Assembly (NCBI GenBank): GCA_963823735.1
Contig: CAWGMO010000010.1
Coordinates: 930,001-994,000 of the forward strand
DNA from: Actinoallomurus sp963823735
GTDB taxonomy: Bacteria; Actinomycetota; Actinomycetes; Streptosporangiales; Streptosporangiaceae
Direction: 5' to 3'
Length of the DNA: 64,000 nt
Positions 38,762-48,628 of the stretch are shown in pieces. A model generated the notes under the pieces. That model searched no databases and was not told the origin of the DNA. It worked only from the letters and a program-made list of their open reading frames with translations. Both the position numbers and the translations under genes were made by a program. How positions within the stretch are numbered: position 1 is the first letter of the stretch; the number at the start of each line of letters is the position of its first letter.

Positions 38762-41700
38762 CTAGGAGTCACCGCGCCCTTCGTCGATGAAGGCGAACAG
38801 GTCGTCGTCGGTGGCCTCCCCCAGCTTCTCGGCGAGGGATCCGCCTTCGGCGCGCGTCTCTCCGCCGAGGGCCCTGAGCAGGCCGCGCAGCCGGTCGGCG
38901 AGCATGTCGCGCTCACCGCCGTCCAGCCCGGTCATCGCGTGTTCCAGCCGGTCCAGCTCCGCCTCCAGGCTCTGCGCGCCGGCCTCGGGTACGAGCCGGT
39001 CGTGCAGGTGAGCCGCGAGCGCGGACGCGGTCGGGTGGTCGAACACGAGCGTGGTCGGCAGGGTCAGCCCGGTCGTCCTGGCGAGGATGTTGCGCAGGTC
39101 GACCGCTGTCAGCGAGTCGAACCCGAGGTCGCGGAAGGCGCGCTCCGGGTCGAGCTCGTCGCCGGGCGCGAAGCCGAGCACGGCCTTGGCACGGCCGCTC
39201 ACCAGCTCCAGCAGGTAGTCCATCCGCTCCTCGGGCGGCAGCTCGGCCAGGGTGGTGGTGAACCCGGCGTCGCTCCCCGGCAGTTCGGCGAGGGCGACCC
39301 TGACCTCGGGGATGTCCTCGATGAGCGGCCTGCGGCGCATCGCGCCGTACGTCGCCGCGAAGCGCGGCCAGTCGACGTCGGCCACGGCGAGGAACGTCTC
39401 GTCGGCGTCGAGCGCCTCGCCCAGCACGCTCAGCGCCAGGTCCGGTGCCATCGCCTCGACGCCGCGGCGCGAGAGCTCCTCGGCCGCCGTGCCCTCCGCC
39501 GCCATGCCGACCTCGGCCCAGGCGCCCCAGGCGATCGAGAGCCCGTGCCTGCCGTTCTCGCGGCGTTCGCGCGCGAACCCGTCGAGGTAGGCGTTGGCGG
39601 CGGCGTAGGCGGTCTGCCCCGCGCTGCCCCACACGCCGGCGTTGGAGGAGAACAGCACGAACGCGTCGAGGTCGTCGCCGAAGGCCTCGTCCAGGTTGCG
39701 TACGCCCGCGACCTTCGGGGCGCACACCGCGTCCCACTCGGACAGGTCGCTCCCCTCCGCCGGGACGCTCGCGACCACGCCGGCGGCGTGGAAGACCGAC
39801 CGCACGCGCACGCCGCGCCCGGCCAGGTCGTCGCGCAGGCGCGTGACCGCGCCGGCGTCGGCGACGTCACAGCTCTCGGCGATCACACCGGGTACGTCGG
39901 GGGCGCGGCCGGAGCGGCTGACGACCACGATCTCGCGCTCGCCGCGATCGGACAGCCACTGGACGAGCCGCGCGCCGATCCCGCCGGAGCCGCCGGTCAC
40001 CAGGACCGCGCCCTCGCGCGGCCCGGACGGCTCCGAGGCGACGGCGGGCGCGTCGTCGCGTACGAGCCTGCGGGCGAGGACGCCGGACGCGCGGATCGCG
40101 AGCTGGTCCTCGTCGCCGCGCGTGCCGACGATCTCCACCAGGGCGTCGGCGGTGGCGTCGTCGATGGTCTCCAGGTCGACGAGGCCTCCCCAGGTGTCCG
40201 GCGACTCCAGGCCGAGTACGCGGCCCAGGCCCCAGACGCCGTTCTGCAGGGGGTCCTCCTCGCCGGCGGTGACGCACCAGAGCGGCGCCTCGGTCCCGGC
40301 GTCGCCGAGCGCCTGGGCCAGCCGGACCGTCGACGCCCATGCCGCCGCGACACCCGAGGCCGGCAGGCCCGGGTCGGCGGCCAGCAGCGAGACCACGGCG
40401 GTGGCCGGTCCGGCGAGCGCGCCGGCGAGCTCCTCGCGCGTGGTTCCGGGGCCCGCCTCGACGGCCAGCACCTCACCGCGTTCGCGCAGCAGGTCCAGGA
40501 GCTTCGCCGACCATCCGGGCGTGCCCTGCGGCACGACGACGTGCCAGCGCGCCTCCGAGGCGGACGGCGTGAGGTCCGCCGGGATCCAGGACACGCGGTA
40601 CCGCCAGTCGCGCGTGGCGTGGGCGGTCTGACGGCCGCGCCACCACGACGACAGGCGCGGCATCAGCGCGCCCAGCTCCGGCAGGTCGTCCTCCGCGCCG
40701 AGCAGTTTGGCCAGCCCGGCGGAGTCGGCGTGATCGACGGCCGACCAGAACTCCGCGCCCACGCCGTTCACGGTCTCGGCGACCGGCTCGGGCCAGTACG
40801 GGCGGCGGTCGAAGGCGTACGTGGGCAGCGGGACCCGGCGCGCGCCCGCGAAGAGGCCGGACCAGCCGACCTCGACGCCGCGCACCCACACCTCGGCGAG
40901 CGAGGTGAGGAAGCGTCCGGTGCCGCCGTCGCCGCGCCGGAGCGAGCCGGCGACGACGCCGCCCCCGGCGCCGTCGACCTCGGACAGGGTGTCCTCGGTG
41001 GCGGCGGTGAGCACGGGGTGCGGGCTCGCCTCGACGAAGGCCCGGTAGCCCTGCCCGGCCAGGTCGCGTACGGCCTCGGCGAAGCGCACCTGCTCGCGGA
41101 GGTTGCGGTACCAGTAGCCGGCGTCCAGCTCGGTGCCGGGCAGGAAGCCGCCGGTCACCGTGGAGTAGAACGGCACGTCGCCGTCGGCGGGGGTGAGCCC
41201 GTCGAGCGCGTCGCCGAGCGCGTCGCGTACGGCCTCGACCTGCGGCGAGTGGGACGCGTAGTCCACGGGCACCCGCTTGGCGCGGATGTCCCGCTCCTCG
41301 CACCAGTCCTTGACCCGGTCCAGGGCGGCGTCGGTGCCGGACAGCACGACCGACGACGGCCCGTTGACCGCCGCGACCGAGACGTCGCCGAGCACGTCCT
41401 CCAGGGCGTCCGTACGGGCCTGTACGGACAGCATCCCGCCGCCGTCGAGCCCGGCCAGCAGCCCGGACCGCGCGACGACGATGTGCAGGGCGTCCTCCAG
41501 GGTCAGCACGCCCGCGACGTGCGCGGCGGCCACCTCTCCCTGTGAGTGGCCCAGCACGGCGTCCGGCTCGACGCCGTGGGCGCGCCACAGCGCGGCCAGC
41601 GAGATCATCACGGCGCACAGCGCGGGCTGGACGATATCGACGCGTTCGAGCAGCCCGGCGGCCTCGTCGCCGGCGAAGAGCACGTCGCGCAGCGACCAGT

Positions 41701-44700
41701 CGACGAGCCCGTCGAGGACGGCGGCGCAGCGGTCCATGGCGTCCGCGAAGACCGGGGAGGTCTCCCACAGCTCGCGGCCCATGCCGGTCCACTGCGAGCC
41801 CTGCCCCGGGAAGACGAAGACCGTACGGCCGGGGCCGCCCGGCGCGACGCGGCCGGCGACGGTCTCGCCGGCGGCGAGCGCGGCCGCGAAGTCCGGCAGG
41901 GTCTCGCCGACGACCACGGCGCGGTCCTCGAACCGCGACCGCAGGCTCAGCGAGTATCCGACGTCGGCGGGCGAACGGTCGGACGCGGCCACCTCGGCGA
42001 GGCGCGCGAGCTGCCCGGACAGGCCGCCCTGGCCGCGTCCCGACACGATCCACGGGACGGGCGCGTGAACCGTTTCGGGCGCGGGCGCGGGCTCTTCGTC
42101 CGGCGCCTGCTCCAGGATGACGTGCGCGTTCGTGCCGCTGACGCCGAAGGCGGACACGGCGGCGCGGCGCGGGCTCGTGCGCTCCGGCCACGGCCGCGTC
42201 TCGGTCGCCAGCTCGATCTCGCCGGTGTCCCAGTCGACCTCGCGTGAGGGCTCGTCGGCGTACAGGGTCTTGGGCACCACGCCGTGGCGCAGCGCCTCGA
42301 TCATCTTGATCACGCCGGCGGTGCCGGCGGCGGCCTGGGTGTGGCCGAGGTTCGACTTGACCGAGCCGAGGAGGAGCGGTCCGTCGGACCGCTCCTGCCC
42401 GTACGTCGCGAGCAGCGCCTGTGCCTCGATCGGGTCGCCGAGCCTGGTGCCCGTGCCGTGGCCCTCGACGACGTCGATCTCGCCGGTGCGCAGGCCCGCG
42501 TCGGCCAGCGCCCGCTGGATCACGCGGCGCTGCGAGGGGCCGTTCGGCGCGGTGAGGCCGTTGGACGCGCCGTCCTGGTTGATGGCCGAGCCGCGCAGCA
42601 CCGCGAGGACCTCGTGGCCGGCGCGCTCGGCGTCCTCCAGGCGTTCGAGCACGAGGATGCCGACGCCCTCGCCCCAGCCGGTGCCGTCCGCGCCCGCGCC
42701 GTACGCCTTGCAGCGGCCGTCGGAGGACAGGCCGCCCTGGCGTTCGAACTCGCCGAACATGCTCGGCGTCGCCATGATCGTCACGCCGCCCGCGAGGGCC
42801 ATGCCGACCTCGCCCCGGCGCAGCGCCTGCGCGGCGAGGTGCATCGCGACCAGCGAGGACGAGCACGCGGTGTCGATGGAGACGGCCGGGCCTTCGAGGC
42901 CCAGCACGTACGAGACGCGCCCGGACAGCACCGAGGCGGCGTTGCCGGTGGCCAGCAGCCCTTCCAGCTCGGGGTCGTTGCGCACGCGCTCGCCGTAGTC
43001 GTGCAGGCTGGAACCGAGGAACACCCCGGTCTCGGAGCCGCGCAGGCCGAGCGGGTCGACGCCGGCGCCTTCGAGGGCCTCCCACGCGCACTCCAGGACG
43101 AGCCGCTGCTGCGGGTCCATCGCGAGGGCCTCGCGCGGCGAGATCCCGAAGAACCCGGCGTCGAAGCCGGCGATGTCGCTGAGGTAGCCGCCGACGCCCT
43201 GGCGCCAGCCACGGCCGGGCGGCACGGAGCCGAGCACGTCGACGCCGCCGGCGACGACGTCCCACAGCGCGGCGGGCGAGTCGATGCCGCCGCCGAACCG
43301 GCAGGCCATGCCGACGATGGCGAGCGCGCCACCGGTCTCGGCGCGCGTGACCACCGCGGCGGCCTCGGCGGGCGCGGTGCCGAGAACGGCGCGGTGCAGC
43401 TCTTCGGCGAGCGCCTTCGGGGTCGGGTGGTCGAAGACGGCGGTGGCGGGCAGCCGGACCCCGCTGGCCGCGGCGAGGCGGTTGCGCAGGTCGACGGCGG
43501 TGAGCGAGTCGAAGCCGACGTCGCGGAACGCGCGGCCCGGGTCGACCGCGCTCGCGTCGCCGTGCCCGAGCACGGCGGCGGCCTGGCCGCTGACCAGGTC
43601 GAGCACGGCGTGCCCGCGGTCCGCCTCCGGCATCGCGGCCAGCTTCTCGGCGAACGAGGATCGGTCGGCCTTGGTGGCGGCGCGGCGCACCGGCGCGCGT
43701 ACGATCCCGCGCAGCATCGCGGGCGGGGCGACGGGCGCGGTCGCCGAACGCCAGACCGCCGTGTCGAACCTGGCGGGCGCGACGACCGGCTCGCCGCTCG
43801 CGCAGGCGGCGTCGAACATCCGCAGCGCGTCGCCGGCGTCGAGGGGTACGAGGCCGGAGCGGGTGGCGCGGCCGAGGTTGCGCTCGCCGAGGCGCCCGGC
43901 CATGCCGCCCTGGGCGTCCCAGAGACCCCAGGGCAGCGAGACGGCGGGCAGTCCGTCGGCGTGGCGCGACCGCGCCAGGGTGTCGAGGAACGCGTTGGCC
44001 GCGGTGTAGTACGCCTGGCCGGCGCCGCCGAGCAGCCCGGCGACCGAGGAGAACAGCACGAACGCGCCGGCCTCGCGGTCCGCGGCCAGCTCGTGCAGGG
44101 CCATCGCGGCGTCCACCTTGGACCGCAGGACCCGGTCGAGCTGTTCGGTGGTGAGCGAGTCGAGCAGGCCGTCGTCGAGGGTCGCGGCGGTGTGCACGAC
44201 GCCGGTGAGCCGCCGGTCGCCGACCGCGGCGGCCAGCGCCTCGTGGTCCGCGGCGTCGCAGGCGGCGACCTCCAGCCGGTCGCCCAGCTCTTCGGCCAGC
44301 TCGGCCGCGCCGGGCGCCTCCGGGCCGCGGCGGCTCAGCAGCAGGACGTGCTCGACGTCGTGGCCCGTGACCAGGTGCCGGGCGACGAGCCCGGCCAGGC
44401 CTTCGGCGGAGCCGGTGACCAGGACGGTGCCGTCCCGGTCGAAGACGGGGGTGTCGTCGCCTTCGGAGGACGCGCGCAGGCGGGCGAGCCGTGGCGCCGT
44501 CGCCTCGTCGTCGCGCACGGTGAGCTGCGGTTCGCCGCTCGCGACGGCGCGCAGCAGCGCGGGGCCGGCGGCGCCGCCGATGTCGGCCAGCACGAACCGG
44601 TCGGGGTGCTCGGCCTGGATCGAGCGGACCAGGCCGTGCACGGCGGCGGCGGCCGGGTCGCCGTCGGCGTCCTCGGTCACGATCACGAGGCGCCGGTCCG

Positions 44701-47700
44701 GCGGCGGTTCGGCCGCGAGGAACGACCGCGCCGCCTCGACGGTCGCGGTGACCATCGGGCGCGCCCGCTCGTTCGGCGGCGGGCCGTCAGGTCCCGCGCA
44801 GCTCCAGAACGTCAGCTCCGGCAGGCCGGCTCCGGCCTCGGCGAGGTGGCGTACCTCGACGCCGGGCGCGGCCAGCCGGGTGCGCAGGTCCAGCGGGTCG
44901 TCGCCGAGCACCGCGACCTCGGACGGCACGCCGTCGGCGAGGGCGACGGCCGCCCGCTCGACGGCGAACAGGTCCAGGTCACGCGCCGCCTCGGCGGAGA
45001 GCTCGGCGGGCGCGGCGCGCAGCCGCAGCGAGCCGATCTCCAGGACGGGCGCGCCGGTGGAGTCGGCGACCCGCAGCGCGATCGTGTCGTCGTCGACGAC
45101 GCTCAGCCGGCAGCGCAGCGCCGCCGGTCCCGCCGCGTACAGGTTCACCTGGGTCCACGCGAACGGCATGCGGCGCCCGGAGGACTCCTGCGCGGTGAAC
45201 CCGAGCCCCTGGAGCGCCGCGTCGAGCAGCGCGGGGTGGAGCGTGAAGGCCTCGGCGTCGGGCAGTGAGTCCTCGGGCGCCTCGATCTCGGCGAGGACGT
45301 CGTCGCCGTCCCGCCAGACCGCGCGCAGGCCGCGGAACGGCTCGCCGTAGTCGATGCCGGCCTCGGTCAGCCGGTCGTAGTAGCCGGTGAGGTCGACGGG
45401 CGCCGCGCCGGGCGGCGGCCACTGGGCGAGGTCGAAGCCGGCCGAAGGGGTCTCCGGTGACAGCACGCCGGTGGCGTGGCAGGTCCAGGGAGTGTCCTCG
45501 TCGGCGTTCTCCGGCCGCGCGTGGACGGTGAGCGCGCGGTCGCCGGCCTCGTCGGGGCCGCTGAGCACGACGCGCAGCGCGGTGTCGCGGTCCTCGGCGA
45601 GGACGAGCGGGCTGCTCAGCGTGAGCTCGGTGAGGGCGGCGCAGCCGACGCGCTCGCCCGCGGCGAGCGCCAGCTCGGTGTAGGCCGTGCCGGGCAGCAC
45701 GATGGCGCCGCCGACGACGTGCTCGGCCAGCCACGGCGTGGTGCGGGCGGAGAGCCGCCCGGTGAACAGGTAGCCGTCGCCGGTCGCGACGACCGCGCCG
45801 AGCAGCGGGTGGCCGTTGTCCGACATGCCGGGCAGGCTGGATCCGGCGCCGGGCAGGCCGGGGGTCGAGAGCCAGTAGCGCTCGCGCTGGAAGGCGTAGG
45901 TGGGCAGGTCGACCGGGCGCCGCGCGCCCGCGCCGAAGGCGGGGCCCCAGTCGACGCGCGCGCCGCGCACGTACGCCTCGGCCAGCGACGTGAGGAACCT
46001 GCGCGGGCCGCCCTCGTCGCGGCGCAGCGACCCGACGACGGCGTACGGCCGTCCGGCCGCGTCGAGGGTCTGCTCGACGGCCATGGTGAGCACCGGGCGC
46101 GGGCTCAGCTCGACGAACACGTCGTGGCCCGCCTCGGCCAGCGCCGAGACGACCGGGTCGAACCGCACCGTCTCGCGCAGGTTGCGGTACCAGTAGCCGG
46201 CGTCCAGCTCGGTGCCGTCGAGGACGGTGCCGGTGACCGTGGAGTGGAACGGGATCTCCGTGGTGGTCGGCGCGATGCCGGCCAGCACGTCCAGGAGACG
46301 GTCCTTGATGCTCTCGACCTGCGGCGAGTGGGAGGCGTAGTCGACGGGGATCTTGCGGGCCCTGACGTCGCGCGCCGTCCAGGCCACGACCAGCTCGTCC
46401 AGCGCGGCCGGGTCACCGGCGACGACGACGGACGACGGGCCGTTGAGGGCGGCGACGGACACCCTGCCCTCGTACGCGGCGAGGTCGCGTTCGGCCTCGT
46501 CGGCGGGCAGCGCCACCGAGACCATCCCGCCGGAGCCCGCCAGCGCGGTGATCTCCTTGCTGCGCAGGGCGACCGCGCGTGCGGCGTCCTCCAGCGTGAG
46601 CGCGCCGGCGACGTACGCGGCGGCGATCTCGCCCTGGCTGTGGCCGACGACGGCGGCGGGCCGTACGCCGTGGGACTGCCACAGCGCCGCGAGGGACACC
46701 ATGACCGCGAACAGCGCGGGCTGGACGACGTCCACGCGGTCGAGCGCCGGCGCGCCCTCGTCCTCGCGCAGCACGGCTTCGAGCGACCAGTCGACGTGCG
46801 GCGCGAGCGCGGCCTCGCACGCGCGGATCCGCTCGGCGAACACGGGTGTCGTGTCGAGCAGCTCGCGGGCCATCCCGGCCCACTGCGCGCCCTGGCCCGG
46901 GAAGACGAAGACCGTCTTGCCGGACAGGTCGGCGACGCCCGCGACGACGTCCTCGCCGAACGCCTCCAGCGCGCCGGTGAGCGCGTCGCGGTCGCCCTCG
47001 ACGAGCACGGCGCGGTGCGGCAGCGGTGACCGGGCCGTGGCGAGGGAGTACCCGATGTCCGCGGCGGAGACGCCCGGCTCGGAGCGCGCGTGGGACAGGA
47101 GCCGCGCGGCCTGGCCGCGCAGCGCGGCCTCGCTCGCGGCGGACAGCACCCACGGCACGGCCGCCGGGTCCTCAGGCGCGTCGATCGGCTCCGGCTCCGG
47201 GGCCTCTTCGAGGATCACGTGGGCGTTCGTGCCGCTGCCGCCGAACGACGACACGGCGGCCCGGCGCGGCTCCTCGCCGCGCGGCCAGGCGCGCGCCTCG
47301 TTCAGCAGCTCGACCCGCCCCGCCGACCAGTCGACGTGCGGCGTCGGGTCCTCGGCGTGCAGCGTCTTGGGCAGGACCCCGCGCCGCATGGCCATGACCA
47401 TCTTGATCACGCCGGCGACGCCGGAGGCGGCCTGGGTGTGGCCGATGTTCGACTTCACCGAGCCGAGGTAGAGCGGCTCGGTCTTCTCGCTGCGGCCGCC
47501 GTACGTCGCGACCAGCGCGCGCGCCTCGATCGGGTCGCCGAGCACGGTGCCCGTGCCGTGCGCCTCGACCGCGTCGACCTGGCCGACGGACAGCCCGGCC
47601 GCGCCCAGCGCCTGCCGGATGACCCGGCGCTGCGCCGGGCCGCTCGGCGCGGTGAGCCCGTTGGAGGCGCCGTCCTGGTTCAGGGCCGAGCCGCGTACGG

Positions 47701-48580
47701 TCGCCAGCACCCGGTGGCCGTTCCGCCGCGCCTCGGACAGGCGCTCCAGCACGATGACGCCCGCGCCCTCGGCCCAGCCGGTGCCGTCGGCGCCCGCCGC
47801 GAACGCGCGGCAGCGGCCGTCCGCGGACAGCCCGCCCTGCCGGCTGAACTCCACGAACGCGCCGACCGTCGGCATCAGCGTGACGCCGCCGGCCAGGGCG
47901 AGCGTGCAGTCCCCCGCGCGCAGCGAGCGGCAGGCCAGGTGCATCGCCACGAGCGACGTCGAGCACTGGGTGTCGATCGAGACCGCGGGCCCTTCGAGCC
48001 CGAGCGTGTAGGAGACCCGGCCGGACATCATGCCCATGCCGGTGCCCGTCAGGGCGTACCCCTCCAGCTCCTTGGTGAGGTCCGGCGAGCCCAGGCCGTA
48101 CAGCGACGCGGGCGCGCCGGTGAACACGCCGGTCTGGCTGCCGCGCAGCGTGTGCGGCGCGATGCCGGCCCGCTCGAACGCCTCCCAGGCGATCTCCAGC
48201 AGCACGCGCTGCTGCGGGTCCATCGCGAGCGCCTCGCGCGGCGAGATCCCGAAGAACGCGGCGTCGAACTCGGCCGCGTCGTAGATGAAGCCGGCCTCGC
48301 GCGCGTAGAACGTGCCGTCGTGACCGGGGTCCGGGTGGTAGAGGTTGTCGAGGTCCCAGCCGCGGTCGCCGGGGAAGGCCCCCATCGCGTCCGCGCCCGA
48401 CTCGACCAGCTCCCACAGCCCCTCCGGCGAGGACACCCCACCCGGGTACCGGCACGCCATGCCGACGATGGCGATCGGCTCGGCGTCCCGTTCCTCCGCC
48501 TCGCGGAGCCGGCGGCGGGCATCCCGCAGCTCGGAGGTGGTCCACTTCAGGCTCTCGAGGAGCTCTTGTTCCTTCGCCAC
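38762..48580 (-). CDS. Modular type I PKS (gene D), two modules: KS-AT-DH-KR-ACP, KS-AT-KR-ACP
   Basis: This 3272-residue PKS carries out two extensions. Rough positions are: docking coiled coil 1-33; KS1 36-460 (Cys206); AT1 560-880; DH1 925-1185; KR1 1385-1555; ACP1 with Ser1692; KS2 1755-2170 (Cys1906); AT2 2255-2575; KR2 2860-3025; ACP2 with Ser3156; docking tail to the end. Both ATs have GHSQGE and YASH, predicting methylmalonyl-CoA. Start GTG at 48580 is preferred because it begins the KEQELLESLKWTT docking helix. Two features are odd: KS1 reads TQCSTS around its Cys instead of TACSSS, and KR1 has a degraded cofactor loop. The C-terminal tail (DDDLFAFID) matches the class-1 type and fits the N-terminus of gene E, which follows after a 153-bp spacer. 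Confidence 0.95.
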   Translation of the reverse strand: MAKEQELLESLKWTTSELRDARRRLREAEERDAEPIAIVGMACRYPGGVSSPEGLWELVESGADAMGAFPGDRGWDLDNLYHPDPGHDGTFYAREAGFIYDAAEFDAAFFGISPREALAMDPQQRVLLEIAWEAFERAGIAPHTLRGSQTGVFTGAPASLYGLGSPDLTKELEGYALTGTGMGMMSGRVSYTLGLEGPAVSIDTQCSTSLVAMHLACRSLRAGDCTLALAGGVTLMPTVGAFVEFSRQGGLSADGRCRAFAAGADGTGWAEGAGVIVLERLSEARRNGHRVLATVRGSALNQDGASNGLTAPSGPAQRRVIRQALGAAGLSVGQVDAVEAHGTGTVLGDPIEARALVATYGGRSEKTEPLYLGSVKSNIGHTQAASGVAGVIKMVMAMRRGVLPKTLHAEDPTPHVDWSAGRVELLNEARAWPRGEEPRRAAVSSFGGSGTNAHVILEEAPEPEPIDAPEDPAAVPWVLSAASEAALRGQAARLLSHARSEPGVSAADIGYSLATARSPLPHRAVLVEGDRDALTGALEAFGEDVVAGVADLSGKTVFVFPGQGAQWAGMARELLDTTPVFAERIRACEAALAPHVDWSLEAVLREDEGAPALDRVDVVQPALFAVMVSLAALWQSHGVRPAAVVGHSQGEIAAAYVAGALTLEDAARAVALRSKEITALAGSGGMVSVALPADEAERDLAAYEGRVSVAALNGPSSVVVAGDPAALDELVVAWTARDVRARKIPVDYASHSPQVESIKDRLLDVLAGIAPTTTEIPFHSTVTGTVLDGTELDAGYWYRNLRETVRFDPVVSALAEAGHDVFVELSPRPVLTMAVEQTLDAAGRPYAVVGSLRRDEGGPRRFLTSLAEAYVRGARVDWGPAFGAGARRPVDLPTYAFQRERYWLSTPGLPGAGSSLPGMSDNGHPLLGAVVATGDGYLFTGRLSARTTPWLAEHVVGGAIVLPGTAYTELALAAGERVGCAALTELTLSSPLVLAEDRDTALRVVLSGPDEAGDRALTVHARPENADEDTPWTCHATGVLSPETPSAGFDLAQWPPPGAAPVDLTGYYDRLTEAGIDYGEPFRGLRAVWRDGDDVLAEIEAPEDSLPDAEAFTLHPALLDAALQGLGFTAQESSGRRMPFAWTQVNLYAAGPAALRCRLSVVDDDTIALRVADSTGAPVLEIGSLRLRAAPAELSAEAARDLDLFAVERAAVALADGVPSEVAVLGDDPLDLRTRLAAPGVEVRHLAEAGAGLPELTFWSCAGPDGPPPNERARPMVTATVEAARSFLAAEPPPDRRLVIVTEDADGDPAAAAVHGLVRSIQAEHPDRFVLADIGGAAGPALLRAVASGEPQLTVRDDEATAPRLARLRASSEGDDTPVFDRDGTVLVTGSAEGLAGLVARHLVTGHDVEHVLLLSRRGPEAPGAAELAEELGDRLEVAACDAADHEALAAAVGDRRLTGVVHTAATLDDGLLDSLTTEQLDRVLRSKVDAAMALHELAADREAGAFVLFSSVAGLLGGAGQAYYTAANAFLDTLARSRHADGLPAVSLPWGLWDAQGGMAGRLGERNLGRATRSGLVPLDAGDALRMFDAACASGEPVVAPARFDTAVWRSATAPVAPPAMLRGIVRAPVRRAATKADRSSFAEKLAAMPEADRGHAVLDLVSGQAAAVLGHGDASAVDPGRAFRDVGFDSLTAVDLRNRLAAASGVRLPATAVFDHPTPKALAEELHRAVLGTAPAEAAAVVTRAETGGALAIVGMACRFGGGIDSPAALWDVVAGGVDVLGSVPPGRGWRQGVGGYLSDIAGFDAGFFGISPREALAMDPQQRLVLECAWEALEGAGVDPLGLRGSETGVFLGSSLHDYGERVRNDPELEGLLATGNAASVLSGRVSYVLGLEGPAVSIDTACSSSLVAMHLAAQALRRGEVGMALAGGVTIMATPSMFGEFERQGGLSSDGRCKAYGAGADGTGWGEGVGILVLERLEDAERAGHEVLAVLRGSAINQDGASNGLTAPNGPSQRRVIQRALADAGLRTGEIDVVEGHGTGTRLGDPIEAQALLATYGQERSDGPLLLGSVKSNLGHTQAAAGTAGVIKMIEALRHGVVPKTLYADEPSREVDWDTGEIELATETRPWPERTSPRRAAVSAFGVSGTNAHVILEQAPDEEPAPAPETVHAPVPWIVSGRGQGGLSGQLARLAEVAASDRSPADVGYSLSLRSRFEDRAVVVGETLPDFAAALAAGETVAGRVAPGGPGRTVFVFPGQGSQWTGMGRELWETSPVFADAMDRCAAVLDGLVDWSLRDVLFAGDEAAGLLERVDIVQPALCAVMISLAALWRAHGVEPDAVLGHSQGEVAAAHVAGVLTLEDALHIVVARSGLLAGLDGGGMLSVQARTDALEDVLGDVSVAAVNGPSSVVLSGTDAALDRVKDWCEERDIRAKRVPVDYASHSPQVEAVRDALGDALDGLTPADGDVPFYSTVTGGFLPGTELDAGYWYRNLREQVRFAEAVRDLAGQGYRAFVEASPHPVLTAATEDTLSEVDGAGGGVVAGSLRRGDGGTGRFLTSLAEVWVRGVEVGWSGLFAGARRVPLPTYAFDRRPYWPEPVAETVNGVGAEFWSAVDHADSAGLAKLLGAEDDLPELGALMPRLSSWWRGRQTAHATRDWRYRVSWIPADLTPSASEARWHVVVPQGTPGWSAKLLDLLRERGEVLAVEAGPGTTREELAGALAGPATAVVSLLAADPGLPASGVAAAWASTVRLAQALGDAGTEAPLWCVTAGEEDPLQNGVWGLGRVLGLESPDTWGGLVDLETIDDATADALVEIVGTRGDEDQLAIRASGVLARRLVRDDAPAVASEPSGPREGAVLVTGGSGGIGARLVQWLSDRGEREIVVVSRSGRAPDVPGVIAESCDVADAGAVTRLRDDLAGRGVRVRSVFHAAGVVASVPAEGSDLSEWDAVCAPKVAGVRNLDEAFGDDLDAFVLFSSNAGVWGSAGQTAYAAANAYLDGFARERRENGRHGLSIAWGAWAEVGMAAEGTAAEELSRRGVEAMAPDLALSVLGEALDADETFLAVADVDWPRFAATYGAMRRRPLIEDIPEVRVALAELPGSDAGFTTTLAELPPEERMDYLLELVSGRAKAVLGFAPGDELDPERAFRDLGFDSLTAVDLRNILARTTGLTLPTTLVFDHPTASALAAHLHDRLVPEAGAQSLEAELDRLEHAMTGLDGGERDMLADRLRGLLRALGGETRAEGGSLAEKLGEATDDDLFAFIDEGRGDS
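38985..43330 (-). other. PKS module D2: KS-AT(methylmalonyl)-KR(A-type)-ACP
   Basis: The KS has TACSSS, EGHGTGT (Gly for the usual Ala before the active His) and NLGHTQ. The AT has GHSQGE and YASH. The KR has GGSGGIG, FSS and YAAAN, lacks LDD and has Trp eight residues before Tyr, so A1-type. It resembles the gene C KR closely. The ACP has GFDSL. Expected unit: alpha-methyl beta-hydroxy. Confidence 0.9.
43380..48482 (-). other. PKS module D1: KS(TQCSTS)-AT(methylmalonyl)-DH-KR(degenerate loop)-ACP
   Basis: The KS keeps Cys and both histidine motifs but has Gln before the Cys and Thr two after it. The AT has GHSQGE and YASH. The DH has H-VVG-G-AIVL-P (HxxxGxxxxP), YGEPF and HPALLDAALQ, so it looks active. 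The KR keeps FSS, YTAAN and LDD, but its NADPH loop reads TGSAEGLAG instead of TGGTGxLG and HTAG reads HTAA. If the KR works, the unit is an alpha-methyl alkene; if not, a beta-keto unit. The ACP has GFDSL. Confidence 0.88.
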
Positions 48581-48628
48581 TGAGGCTTCACCCAATCCGT
48601 CGCGAGGGACCGATGCCACGCCCGCCGG
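48581..48628 (-). promoter_or_regulatory. C/D spacer with gene D ribosome binding site
   Basis: The 48-bp spacer contains GGGTGA seven bases before the chosen GTG start of gene D. An alternative in-frame GTG at 48619 would add 13 residues unlike a docking helix and has a poorer upstream site. Confidence 0.55.

Noticed and set aside
47950..47980. D1 KS as a decarboxylating KSQ loading domain
   Set aside because: In KSQ the Cys itself is Gln. Here the Cys is kept and the Gln is before it; the module is also internal, with a full AT-DH-KR-ACP set.
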